Shown here piece by piece: positions 9,023 to 16,851 of a stretch of 34,127 nt of DNA. Numbering within the stretch: position 1 is the first letter of the stretch; every line of letters starts with the position of its first letter. Position numbers and translations under genes: made by a program. The notes beneath the pieces were generated by a model. It ran no database searches and had not been told where the DNA came from. It worked only from the letters and a program-made list of their open reading frames with translations. This stretch comes from Alphaproteobacteria bacterium (GTDB taxonomy: Bacteria > Pseudomonadota > Alphaproteobacteria > Rhizobiales > Rhizobiaceae), in contig JAJRQF010000091.1 in the NCBI GenBank assembly GCA_024280375.1, positions 1-34,127 on the forward strand. Direction: 5' to 3'.

Positions 9023-10597
9023 ATGAAATTTGCAAAATACGCCCTGGCAGTATCACTTATGGCGACTTCTGTACTTTCCGGCGGAATGGCAATCGCTCAA
9101 CAAGCTGGTGGAACGCTGGTTATAAGCAGCACCCAAAAAGCCAGGCATTTGAACCCGGCGGTTCAATCCGGAATTGCAACGGCCGTTCCAGGCACCCAGA
9201 TATTTGCCACCCCACTGCGGTTTGATGATAAATGGAACCCGCAGCCCTATTTAGCCGAAAGCTGGGAGACCGCCGCTGACGGCAAATCAATTACGCTTCA
9301 TTTGCGCAAAAATGCAACTTTTCATGACGGCAAACCAATTACTTCTGCCGATGTGGCTTTTTCTGTACAAACGGTAAAAGACAATCATCCCTTCAAGACA
9401 ATGTTTGCGCCAGTGACAACGGTTGATACCCCGGACGACTATACCGCTGTAATCAATTTTTCATCACCTCATCCGGCGGCATTGCTTGCCATGTCCGGTG
9501 CGCTTTTGCCAATTATTCCAAAGCATATTTATGGTGATGGTCAAAATATTAGGAAACATCCAGCCAATTCCAAACCCGTAGGCTCTGGCCCCTTCATGCT
9601 TGAAGAGTTCAAGCCCGGCGAACACATCATTCTTGTTAAAAACCCCAACTTTTTCATTAAGGACCGGCCTTATCTGGACCGGATTATAATGAAAAACTAT
9701 AAAGATGTTACCAGTATGGTACTTGCTGCGGACAATGGGGAAGTGGATATGATTCCATTTTTAACCGGCACGCGCAATATTTCCAGATTGAAAAAGAATC
9801 CCAAGCTGACCGTCACAAACAAAGGATTTGCGGCTGTCGGGCCATTAAACTGGCTTGAGTTCAACACCAAGAACGAATTCTTTAAACACAAAAAAGTTCG
9901 CCAGGCAGTCGCCTATGCAATTGATCGCAAATTTATTGTCAACGCGCTGCATAGCGGATTTTCCAAACCGGCAACCGGCCCGATCGTACTTGGAAGCCCC
10001 TATGCTGCACCCGATGTGAACCCATATGATGTGGACCTCGATAAAGCCAGGGCACTTCTGGACGAAGCCGGATTTAAGGCCAATGCTGACGGTGTACGAT
10101 TTAAAGTTGACCTTGATTTCATTCCGGCATTTGCAGAGATGCAGAAAACTGTTGCGGAATACATCAAGCCTCAATTGAAAAAGGTTGGTATTATCGTATC
10201 GCTACGTTCGTCTCCGGATTTCCCATCATGGGCAAAGCGGGTTGGTGGTCACGAATTCGCCATGTCGATGGATATTGTATTTAACTGGGGCGATCCTGTG
10301 ATCGGCGTTCATCGCACCTATATCTGCTCCAATATTAAAAAGGGCGTTATCTGGTCGAATACCCAGAGCTACTGCAATAAGGAGGTCGATAAGCTTTTAG
10401 CGGCGGCAGGCACAGAACTTGATCTTGCCAAGCGTGTCGAACTTTACAAAAAAGCGCAGGCAATCATTGTGGACGATGCGCCACAAGTGTTCCTTAACGA
10501 ACTGCCTTATCACATGGTTTACTCCAATAAAGTGGGTAATCCCCCACTATCCATTTGGGGTGCCATGGCTCCAATGGATAATGTGTATTTAAAATAA
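9023..10597 (+). CDS. ABC transporter periplasmic substrate-binding protein, SBP family 5 (DppA/OppA-like)
   Basis: The 524-residue protein starts with a clear Sec signal peptide (basic MKFAK, hydrophobic core, cleavage likely after AIA near residue 25). A family 5 binding-protein body follows: LRKNATFHDGKPITSADVAFS (first 20 residues typical), KPVGSGPF, VRQAVAYAIDR and ILxNAL-like segments. Such proteins bind peptides, nickel chelates, opines or glycosides. ATG 9023 has GGGAG at good spacing; the upstream in-frame ATG at 8978 would bury the signal peptide. It is the first of five importer genes, and two hairpins follow its stop. The ligand cannot be predicted from the sequence alone. Confidence 0.93.
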   Translation: MKFAKYALAVSLMATSVLSGGMAIAQQAGGTLVISSTQKARHLNPAVQSGIATAVPGTQIFATPLRFDDKWNPQPYLAESWETAADGKSITLHLRKNATFHDGKPITSADVAFSVQTVKDNHPFKTMFAPVTTVDTPDDYTAVINFSSPHPAALLAMSGALLPIIPKHIYGDGQNIRKHPANSKPVGSGPFMLEEFKPGEHIILVKNPNFFIKDRPYLDRIIMKNYKDVTSMVLAADNGEVDMIPFLTGTRNISRLKKNPKLTVTNKGFAAVGPLNWLEFNTKNEFFKHKKVRQAVAYAIDRKFIVNALHSGFSKPATGPIVLGSPYAAPDVNPYDVDLDKARALLDEAGFKANADGVRFKVDLDFIPAFAEMQKTVAEYIKPQLKKVGIIVSLRSSPDFPSWAKRVGGHEFAMSMDIVFNWGDPVIGVHRTYICSNIKKGVIWSNTQSYCNKEVDKLLAAAGTELDLAKRVELYKKAQAIIVDDAPQVFLNELPYHMVYSNKVGNPPLSIWGAMAPMDNVYLK

Positions 10598-10610
10598 ACT
10601 CCCTGAGATG

Positions 10611-10637
10611 ATTGGCGAAGCTACGGGCTTTGCCGAT
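10611..10637 (+). promoter_or_regulatory. Intercistronic stem-loop 1 downstream of the binding-protein gene
   Basis: An 11-bp stem (arms 10611-10621 and 10627-10637, two G-U pairs) closes a 5-nt loop. It lies 13 bp after the binding-protein stop. No T tract follows, so it is more likely an mRNA-stabilising or processing hairpin than a full terminator. Confidence 0.6.
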
Positions 10638-10648
10638 TATCCTTTACT

Positions 10649-10684
10649 CTGCCCTCGTCAATGGTAGCAGCCGGGCGAGGGCAG
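10649..10684 (+). promoter_or_regulatory. Intercistronic stem-loop 2 before the permease gene
   Basis: Perfect 9-bp GC-rich arms CTGCCCTCG (10649-10657) and CGAGGGCAG (10676-10684) enclose an 18-nt loop and are followed by CCTTTAGTTTT. The element sits 28 bp before the permease start. Such hairpins after a binding-protein gene usually partly terminate transcription or protect the upstream mRNA, giving an excess of binding protein over permease. Confidence 0.6.
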
Positions 10685-10711
10685 CCTTTAGTTTTAGAAC
10701 CGAGTTTAAAT

Positions 10712-11689
10712 ATGTCTTTCCTGACAGCATTTATAAAAAGACTGGCTTGGTCAGCCCTTTTAATCCTTGCGGTTCTGGTGCTGAATTTTTTACTCATCCA
10801 CCTAGCGCCGGGTGATCCAGCCGATGTAATCGCCGGCGAAATGGGTGGTGCTACCCAGGAAATGCTCGACGATATCCGCCGAAGTTATGGCCTCGACAAA
10901 CCGCTCTATACCCAGCTATGGATATATCTGTCGCGCGCTATTCAGGGCGACCTTGGAAACTCATTCTTCTACAACACGCCAGTGCTCGATCTCATTCTTG
11001 GCCGCATGGGGCCAACTTTATTACTGGTTATCACAGCACTATTATTCGCGCTGGTCATAGGTACTTCACTGGGCGTTATCGCATCGCGCAAGCCAAATGG
11101 CTCGCTAAGTTATGTGGTAACGATCGTATCCATTGTTGGATATGCTGCCCCGATATTCTGGACTGGTTTGATGCTGGTAATCCTGTTTGCATCTGTTATT
11201 CCTATTTTCCCGATTTCCGGCATGTATGACATTCGCCTTCAAGGCGGGGCCTTAGAAAGAGCGCTCGATGTGGCCCATCATCTGGTGCTGCCCGCCTTTA
11301 CCCTCGGCATTGTTTACCTTGCCCAATATAGCCGGTTAACCCGTGCCAGCATGTTAGAGATTTTGGGCTCCGACTATATTAGAACCGCCCGCGCCAAGGG
11401 AGTTTCTGAATTTAAAATCTATTCTAAACACGCGCTTAGAAACGCTATTTTGCCGATTGTGACAATTGCCGGCCTGCAATTTGGCGCGGTCATTTCAGGT
11501 GCGGTTCTGGTTGAAACCGTGTTTAGCTGGCCCGGCCTTGGCACACTTGCATTTGAATCCATACTGGCCCGCGACTACCCGACCATATTGGGTATATTGT
11601 TCTTTTCAGCCGTGTTGGTGATTGTTGCGAATATGATAACGGATATGGTTTACCGGCTGGTTGACCCGCGGGTGGGAGTGGGCAAATGA
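10712..11689 (+). CDS. ABC transporter permease, DppB/OppB-like
   Basis: This 325-residue inner-membrane permease opens with the DppB hallmark N-terminal helix and the HLAPGDPADV motif (about 33-42). The binding-protein-dependent transport domain follows, with about six hydrophobic segments. The EAA cytoplasmic loop (YIRTARAKG...HALRNAILPI, about 235-260) contacts the ATPases. ATG 10712 gives the normal family length; a start at 10661 would add a non-hydrophobic leader and sit inside hairpin 2. Its last four bases overlap the next permease as ATGA. With its partner it forms the channel of the importer. Confidence 0.93.
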   Translation: MSFLTAFIKRLAWSALLILAVLVLNFLLIHLAPGDPADVIAGEMGGATQEMLDDIRRSYGLDKPLYTQLWIYLSRAIQGDLGNSFFYNTPVLDLILGRMGPTLLLVITALLFALVIGTSLGVIASRKPNGSLSYVVTIVSIVGYAAPIFWTGLMLVILFASVIPIFPISGMYDIRLQGGALERALDVAHHLVLPAFTLGIVYLAQYSRLTRASMLEILGSDYIRTARAKGVSEFKIYSKHALRNAILPIVTIAGLQFGAVISGAVLVETVFSWPGLGTLAFESILARDYPTILGILFFSAVLVIVANMITDMVYRLVDPRVGVGK

Positions 11690-12561
11690 GCGATATAACG
11701 GACAAAGACCTTATTGCAGAAAGCCCGCTTTCAGAAGCCTGGAGCGTATTTCGGCGCAGCGGGCTGGCGCTTTTTGGCCTTGGCCTGCTGATCATTATTG
11801 TTCTTGTATCCCTGCTTGGGCCGATATTTTATACGGTCGACCCGTTTGATATTATTTGGGCACCTTTCACCGAACCGGGTGTTGAAGCAGTTGTCCCGCT
11901 TGGCACCGATCAATTGGGCCGTGATATTCTGGCAGGGCTTATCTATGGCGGCAAAGCCACCCTGCTGGTCGGCATATCAGCCGCGCTAATTACCGTTATT
12001 ATCGGCATATCGGTCGGCGCGATGGCCGGTTTTTATGGCGGGCTTGCGGATAATATCCTAATGCGGGTGACCGAGTTTTTTCAAGTTTTGCCACCCCTGC
12101 TATTTGCGATGGTTCTGGTCACCTTGTTTTCCCCCTCCCTGCCAATAGTCGCCGTAGCAATCGGGGTGGTTTCATGGCCGGCAACAGCGCGTTTGGCGCG
12201 GGCCGAATTTATCCGCATCCGCAATCTTGAATATGTCAATGCGGCGCGCTCTATCGGCTCAACCAACAACCGGATAATCTGGCGGGTCATCCTGCCCAAT
12301 GCCCTGCCACCGCTGATTGTTTCATCCACCCTTAGCATCGGCATTGCCATATTGTTTGAGGCAGGCCTTAGTTTTTTGGGTCTTTCCGACCCCAATGTTA
12401 TGAGCTGGGGGCTGATGATCGGCTCGGGCCGTGAATATATTCTTGATGCATGGTGGGTGGTCACCCTGCCCGGCGCGATGATTTTTTTAACTGTGCTTTC
12501 GGTATCTCTGGTGGGTGACGGGCTAAACGATGCCTTCAATCCAAAACTACGGGCGCGATGA
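11686..12561 (+). CDS. ABC transporter permease, DppC/OppC-like
   Basis: This 291-residue permease has the DppC-type N-terminus (a short cytoplasmic stretch, then one hydrophobic helix and the segment HP-like LGTDQLGRDILAGLIYGG near 70-85). The EAA loop YVNAARSIGSTNNRIIWRVI (about 185-205) and terminal helices follow. LGTDxxGRD is diagnostic of the DppC/OppC/NikC subfamily. Its start overlaps the upstream stop as ATGA, and the next ATPase begins 3 bp after its own stop, so the whole block is one operon. Confidence 0.93.
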   Translation: MSDITDKDLIAESPLSEAWSVFRRSGLALFGLGLLIIIVLVSLLGPIFYTVDPFDIIWAPFTEPGVEAVVPLGTDQLGRDILAGLIYGGKATLLVGISAALITVIIGISVGAMAGFYGGLADNILMRVTEFFQVLPPLLFAMVLVTLFSPSLPIVAVAIGVVSWPATARLARAEFIRIRNLEYVNAARSIGSTNNRIIWRVILPNALPPLIVSSTLSIGIAILFEAGLSFLGLSDPNVMSWGLMIGSGREYILDAWWVVTLPGAMIFLTVLSVSLVGDGLNDAFNPKLRAR

Positions 12562-12564
12562 ACC

Positions 12565-13554
12565 ATGGCTTTGCTGGAAGTAAAAGACATTGTTGTTGAT
12601 TTTGCCACAAGGGCCGGTAATGCGCGGGTGCTGGATCATGTCTCGCTGAAAGTGCAGGCGGGTCAAACACTTGGCGTGGTGGGCGAAAGCGGTTGTGGCA
12701 AATCCATGACCGCACTTTCAATCATGGGGCTGGTGCCAGACCCGCCGGGCAAGGTCACCTCAGGCTCCATTACGCTGGAGGGCGAGGAACTAATTGGCAT
12801 TGAAGAACCGCGTATGCGCAAAATTCGCGGCAAAGATATTTCGATGATTTTTCAGGAGCCGATGACCTCGCTTAATCCGGTTTTTACCGTGGGAGAACAA
12901 ATCGCCGAAAGCCTGCGCCTGCACGAGGATGGGTCAAACAGTGAGGCCTGGGAAAAAGCCGTCGCAATGATCCGCTCGGTTGGCATTCCAGAACCCGAGG
13001 CACGTGCAAGGAACTATCCACATCAGCTTTCGGGCGGCATGCGGCAGCGCATTATGATTGCCATGGCACTGGCCTGCGGCCCAAAACTGCTGATTGCGGA
13101 TGAACCAACCACAGCACTTGATGTGACGGTGCAGGCGCAGATTTTCGATCTGCTGAAAGACCTGCAATCGGACAATAATACATCAATCATTTTGATCACT
13201 CACGATATGGGCGTCATCTCGCAAATGAGCGACTATGTGGCCGTTATGTATGCGGGGCGGATCATCGAGACCGGCACTACCGAAGATATTCTCGCTTCCC
13301 CCAAACATCCCTATACCAGGGGGCTGATTGCCTGCGTCCCGCATCTGGAAGAAAACCCCAGCGATGAACGCCTGCCGCTGATGGAAATTCCGGGCGTTGT
13401 GCCACCCTTGACCAAACTTGGCCAGGGTTGCGCATTTGCACCGCGCTGCAATCAAAAGCTGGCTGAATGCGATCATACAAAACCTGAAATGACACAATGT
13501 GGCGACAACCACATGGTTGCCTGTCTGGCACTTTCCGGCGAGGCCGCATCATGA
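12565..13554 (+). CDS. ABC transporter ATP-binding protein, DppD/OppD-like
   Basis: The 329-residue ATPase has Walker A GESGCGKS (40-47), a Q-loop in [10 protein letters not shown], the signature LSGGMRQR, Walker [13 protein letters not shown] and the switch histidine in ITHDMG. A C-terminal oligopeptide/dipeptide extension carries the Cys-containing motif GCAFAPRC...C, which is typical of the D and F subunits and can bind an Fe-S cluster in some relatives. It starts 3 bp after the permease stop and overlaps the next ATPase by ATGA. It is one of two non-identical ATPases driving the importer. Confidence 0.94.
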   Translation: MALLEVKDIVVDFATRAGNARVLDHVSLKVQAGQTLGVVGESGCGKSMTALSIMGLVPDPPGKVTSGSITLEGEELIGIEEPRMRKIRGKDISMIFQEPMTSLNPVFTVGEQIAESLRLHEDGSNSEAWEKAVAMIRSVGIPEPEARARNYPHQLSGGMRQRIMIAMALACGPKLLIADEPTTALDVTVQAQIFDLLKDLQSDNNTSIILITHDMGVISQMSDYVAVMYAGRIIETGTTEDILASPKHPYTRGLIACVPHLEENPSDERLPLMEIPGVVPPLTKLGQGCAFAPRCNQKLAECDHTKPEMTQCGDNHMVACLALSGEAAS

Positions 13555-14522
13555 GTGATTTACTCAAAGTTGATGGCCTCAAGGTGCATTTTGGCGGCGG
13601 TAAAAAATTGCTCGGCGGTAAAAAGCCGACGGTTCACGCGGTGGATGGGGTGAGCTTTTCTATTCCCAAAGGCAAGACACTCGGCATTGTTGGGGAATCC
13701 GGCTCCGGCAAAACCACCGCAGCCTTGGCCGTATTGCGGCTGGTTCATATTACCGAGGGCAGCGTTGAGCTTGGGGCGGATAAAATCAGCACGCTTGAGG
13801 GCGAAGAATTGCGCAATGCCCGCAAGCGGTTCCAGATTATTTTTCAAGACCCCTATTCCTCGCTCGATCCGCGCAGGCGCGCCGGTGACATTGTGCGTGA
13901 GCCGCTTGATCTGATGAATGTGGGCGAGGAAAATGGTCGCGATGATGCGGTAGCTGAATTGTTTGCACAAGTAGGCCTGCGCCCGGAACAACGGGCACTT
14001 TTTCCGCATCAGTTTTCCGGCGGGCAAAGGCAGCGAATTTCTCTTGCCCGCGCATTGGCAACAAAGCCTGAATTGATTGTTTGTGATGAACCGGTATCCG
14101 CTCTTGATGTGGCCATTCAGGCGCAAATTCTAAACCTGATGATCAAGTTGCAAGATGACCTTAACCTGACCTATTTGTTCATTTCGCATGATTTGGGGGT
14201 GGTGCAATATATCTGCGATGAGGTCGCCGTGATGTACCTTGGCCGTATCGTTGAACAGGCTGACCGCAAGACCATATTCAGCCAGCCCAAGCATCCGTAC
14301 ACAAAAGCACTTTTGTCTGCAGTTCCTTCAGCCAAACATTCCAAAAGAGATGCAAGCGCCCGTGTGGTGTTGAAAGGTGATCCGCCAAGCCCGATTAACA
14401 TGCCCAAAGGCTGCAGTTTTGCCGCCCGTTGCCCGTTGGCTGAAAGCAGGTGCTTTGATACCCGCCCGGAATTGAAAAATGTTGGCACAAACCATATTGC
14501 AGCCTGTCATTTGGTTAAATAA
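13551..14522 (+). CDS. ABC transporter ATP-binding protein, DppF/OppF-like
   Basis: The 323-residue ATPase has Walker A GESGSGKT, Q-loop FQDPYSSLDPR, signature FSGGQRQR, Walker B LIVCDEPVSALD and H-loop ISHDLG. It ends with the oligo/dipeptide C-terminal extension GCSFAARCPLAESRC. The short KKLLGGKKPTVHAVDG insertion before the core is normal for DppF. ATG 13551 was chosen because of the ATGA overlap with the preceding gene; a start at 13497 would run far inside it. It is the last gene of the importer operon, and AT-rich DNA follows. Confidence 0.94.
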   Translation: MSDLLKVDGLKVHFGGGKKLLGGKKPTVHAVDGVSFSIPKGKTLGIVGESGSGKTTAALAVLRLVHITEGSVELGADKISTLEGEELRNARKRFQIIFQDPYSSLDPRRRAGDIVREPLDLMNVGEENGRDDAVAELFAQVGLRPEQRALFPHQFSGGQRQRISLARALATKPELIVCDEPVSALDVAIQAQILNLMIKLQDDLNLTYLFISHDLGVVQYICDEVAVMYLGRIVEQADRKTIFSQPKHPYTKALLSAVPSAKHSKRDASARVVLKGDPPSPINMPKGCSFAARCPLAESRCFDTRPELKNVGTNHIAACHLVK

Positions 14523-14529
14523 ACGAAAA

Positions 14530-14602
14530 TTGTTGTATTAATTCAATATGTGTTACAAATACGTCACGATAAGCTGATAAACATGTATTAATTACACAAC
14601 AA
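14530..14602. repeat. AT-rich inverted repeat upstream of small membrane protein gene
   Basis: Arms at 14530-14543 (TTGTTGTATTAATT) and 14590-14602 (its near-complement ending ACACAACAA) flank about 46 bp of AT-rich DNA. The right arm abuts the ribosome-binding site of the next gene. It could be an operator, a weak terminator for the importer operon, or the scar of an insertion. Function not determinable. Confidence 0.4.
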
Positions 14603-14613
14603 AAGGAAATTTA

Positions 14614-14913
14614 TTGACAGAAAAACAAAATGGTAGAATTATTAGGTACTCTTCATTCCCCATACCTGTTTTTATACTTACAGTAGAGCTACTCGGTTTT
14701 TGGAATTATCGATTCATTGAAAATATAATAGGCGTTACCTTTATTATTTGCTTATGGATACTCATATTTTATGGAATTGCTCCCCGCATAAATAGGGATG
14801 CATACAGAAAAATCGATAAAAAATTGAGTGCCGCGGAAGATTTAACAGATACAGAGGAATACCTTCTTAGTTGGAAAGAGAGATTCAAGATACTTGGAAT
14901 GTATATTGAATAG
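14614..14913 (+). CDS. Small membrane protein of unknown function (TTG start)
   Basis: The 99-residue reading frame starts on TTG 7 bp after AAAGGA (14603-14608) and has no nearby ATG alternative. Two hydrophobic segments are clear (about residues 14-31, FPIPVFILTVELLGFW, and 36-56, IENIIGVTFIICLWILIFYG), followed by a charged tail with KIDKKLSAAEDLTDTEEYLL. I do not recognise a family. The base composition is strikingly AT-rich compared with all neighbouring genes, suggesting recent acquisition. It stands between the importer operon and a LysR remnant. The good ribosome-binding site and sensible membrane topology support a real gene, but a chance frame is not excluded. Confidence 0.55.
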   Translation: MTEKQNGRIIRYSSFPIPVFILTVELLGFWNYRFIENIIGVTFIICLWILIFYGIAPRINRDAYRKIDKKLSAAEDLTDTEEYLLSWKERFKILGMYIE

Positions 14914-14961
14914 AAGTATTTTTAATCAACTCAGCTCCGCATTTTTGCGCCCGTTGAGTCA

Positions 14962-15253
14962 TATTGCGGATTAGCTACAACAGTGGCCAGCCCGGCCTAT
15001 CTCACGCAGCACGACATGCCCTTGAATGCGATTGAATGATTATGCGCTGGTTGTGCAAGCCGCCCTTGCAGGGGAAGGCGTTTCATTTGGCTGGCACCAT
15101 ATCGTTGAAAAACTGGTTGAACAGGGTGTATTGGTGAAGCTGATGGATGGACAATACGATGTCGGCCAGGGGTTTTATTTGGTTTGGCCAAAGCGCACAA
15201 TTCTCTCGCCTCAATCCGAGCAATTTTTAGGCGGGCTGCAAAAAACGGCTTAA
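14962..15253 (+). pseudogene. Remnant of a LysR-family regulator (effector-domain C-terminus, frameshifted)
   Basis: Two adjoining frames encode consecutive pieces of a GcvA-type LysR effector domain. The first (about 14962-15039) reads TVASPAYLTQHDMPLNAIE before a stop. The second (15026-15253) continues with LNDYALVVQAALAGEGVSFG, then a strand near VLVKLMDGQY and the C-terminal tail. ASPAYL is the conserved entry to effector subdomain II, and the second part completes it, so the order is right but the frame shifts near 15026-15037. No N-terminal DNA-binding domain exists upstream. The gene is therefore a 5'-deleted, frameshifted relic and cannot encode a regulator. Confidence 0.75.
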
Positions 15254-15263
15254 ATGAACGACT

Positions 15264-15704
15264 TTATGCTCGCCCGGTAAGACGCTGAAAAATGGTTGGG
15301 TTTTTCACCGGTGGCGGTGGTAAAGTATCCGGCTCCATGCGGCTGATAATCCAGTGCGGCATGATTGGCTCGCTTGAATGACTGCAGGAGGTGCCCATTT
15401 TCAGCGGATCAAAAATTTTGATATAGGTGGGTGCAGCCAGATCATCCAGATAAACAGATCCGCAGCTTGGGCGATCGCGTCGCTGATTAATCACGGCTTC
15501 AGCCTCATCCAGAAAATGCAAAAATTCCGCATCGTCTAAAGGCTTGCTCGGTGCCTCACCTGCCGGATCAAACACATACCAATCGGCAGGGGATGCTTTT
15601 AACGCATCCCAGAGGCTTTCCAAATCATCCCATTTAAGCACGCCGGAAAAACGTCCGCGAAATTGCCGCCAGAAATCCGTGTCCGGTAAACTGCCATTGC
15701 TCAT
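15264..15704 (-). CDS. Hypothetical protein
   Basis: The 146-residue protein has no motif I can place in a named family. It is soluble, acidic in the middle (LDDAEFLHFLDEAEAV), Trp-rich at the N-terminus (FWRQFRG, LKWDDLESLWDAL, DWYVF) and ends with a Pro-rich stretch (LPPPPVKNP) and a basic tail. Codon use resembles its neighbours. It is co-directional with the Gfo/Idh/MocA oxidoreductase 65 bp upstream, so it may be the last gene of that unit. No signal peptide or membrane segment is visible. I infer a real gene from length, composition and position, but give no function. Confidence 0.65.
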   Translation of the reverse strand: MSNGSLPDTDFWRQFRGRFSGVLKWDDLESLWDALKASPADWYVFDPAGEAPSKPLDDAEFLHFLDEAEAVINQRRDRPSCGSVYLDDLAAPTYIKIFDPLKMGTSCSHSSEPIMPHWIISRMEPDTLPPPPVKNPTIFQRLTGRA

Positions 15705-15769
15705 ATTAGATACCGCTCTGTTGATTTCCTGATACCTTACTGAAACTATTGCGACAGGCCAAATGAAGT

Positions 15770-16717
15770 TTACTCGCTCATCATTTTCTCGATACTATCC
15801 AGCACTTCCATCGCAGGCAGGCATTGGGCAACCGACCCGTTGGGTTCCCGCTCCTCGCGAATGGCTGCAATAAATTCCCGGTCAATCAACTCAATGCCAT
15901 TATTGGAGACCGCAACGCCGGATAAATCTATCGGTTGTTCCCGCCCGTCAACCAGATCATCATAGCGCGCAATCCACGTGCCGTTATCGCAAATATAGCG
16001 GAAAAATGTGCCGAGTGGCCCGTCATTATTGAATGAAAGCGACAAGGTACAAAGCGCGCCGGAAGGGGTTTTCATGATGATGCTCATATCCAGCGCAATG
16101 CCAAGTTCGGGGTGTTTCGGTCCCTGAACACCATAAACCTCAGATATGTCTTCACCGGTTTGGTATTGAAACAAATCAACCGTATGGCACGCATGGTGCC
16201 AAAGCAGGTGGTCGGTCCAACTGCGCGGATTACCGGCCGCATTGATATTTTTACGACGGAAAAAATAGGTCTGCACATCCATTTGCTGAATGGCGATTTC
16301 CCCAGCCGTAATCTTGTTATGAATCCATTGATGCGACGGGTTAAAGCGGCGCACATGGCCAGCCATAGCGATTTTGCCGGTTTGCTTCTGCACGGCTACC
16401 AGTTCTTGCGAATCCGCCAGATTATCGGCCATCGGAATTTCGACCAGTACATGCTTGCCTGCCTTCATGCATTGGATTGCCTGGCTGGCATGCATCTGGG
16501 TGGGCGTCGACAGGATCACCGCATCGACATCATCGCGCGCAAGGGCCTCGCCCAGATCGGTGGTCGCATGGGCAATATTGCGGGCTTTGGCAAATTCTGT
16601 GATTGCATCAAGTTTACGACCAACTACGGAAGTTACTTCCACGCCATCAATTTTCGCCAGCGCATCAAGGTGCTTCATACCAAATGCACCGGCAGCTCCG
16701 GCCACACATATTTTCAT
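15770..16717 (-). CDS. Gfo/Idh/MocA-family NAD(P)-dependent oxidoreductase
   Basis: The 315-residue protein has an N-terminal Rossmann fold with GAAGAFG (7-13) and the second-half segment WTDHLLWHHACHTVDLFQY, whose HHxCHxVDL pattern matches the substrate/catalytic histidine helix of the family. The usual EKP motif is instead VEIPMADN (near residue 93), so the lysine that normally contacts cofactor and substrate is replaced by Ile. Family members oxidise or reduce sugar, inositol or related carbonyl groups. It lies downstream of the DAO-family flavoprotein on the same strand (134 bp gap), so the two may serve one catabolic route. Substrate unknown. Confidence 0.88.
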   Translation of the reverse strand: MKICVAGAAGAFGMKHLDALAKIDGVEVTSVVGRKLDAITEFAKARNIAHATTDLGEALARDDVDAVILSTPTQMHASQAIQCMKAGKHVLVEIPMADNLADSQELVAVQKQTGKIAMAGHVRRFNPSHQWIHNKITAGEIAIQQMDVQTYFFRRKNINAAGNPRSWTDHLLWHHACHTVDLFQYQTGEDISEVYGVQGPKHPELGIALDMSIIMKTPSGALCTLSLSFNNDGPLGTFFRYICDNGTWIARYDDLVDGREQPIDLSGVAVSNNGIELIDREFIAAIREEREPNGSVAQCLPAMEVLDSIEKMMSE

Positions 16718-16851
16718 TATTTTATCCTTGTTTGGGCATCACCCTGACGGACTAATAGTGCCGTGGTGACTATCATTGTCAATTCTGCTTGAGAAATTGA
16801 AACATCAACAGGTTCATTCAAAATCCGCATAGGGGGCAGTGGTTTGACCAA

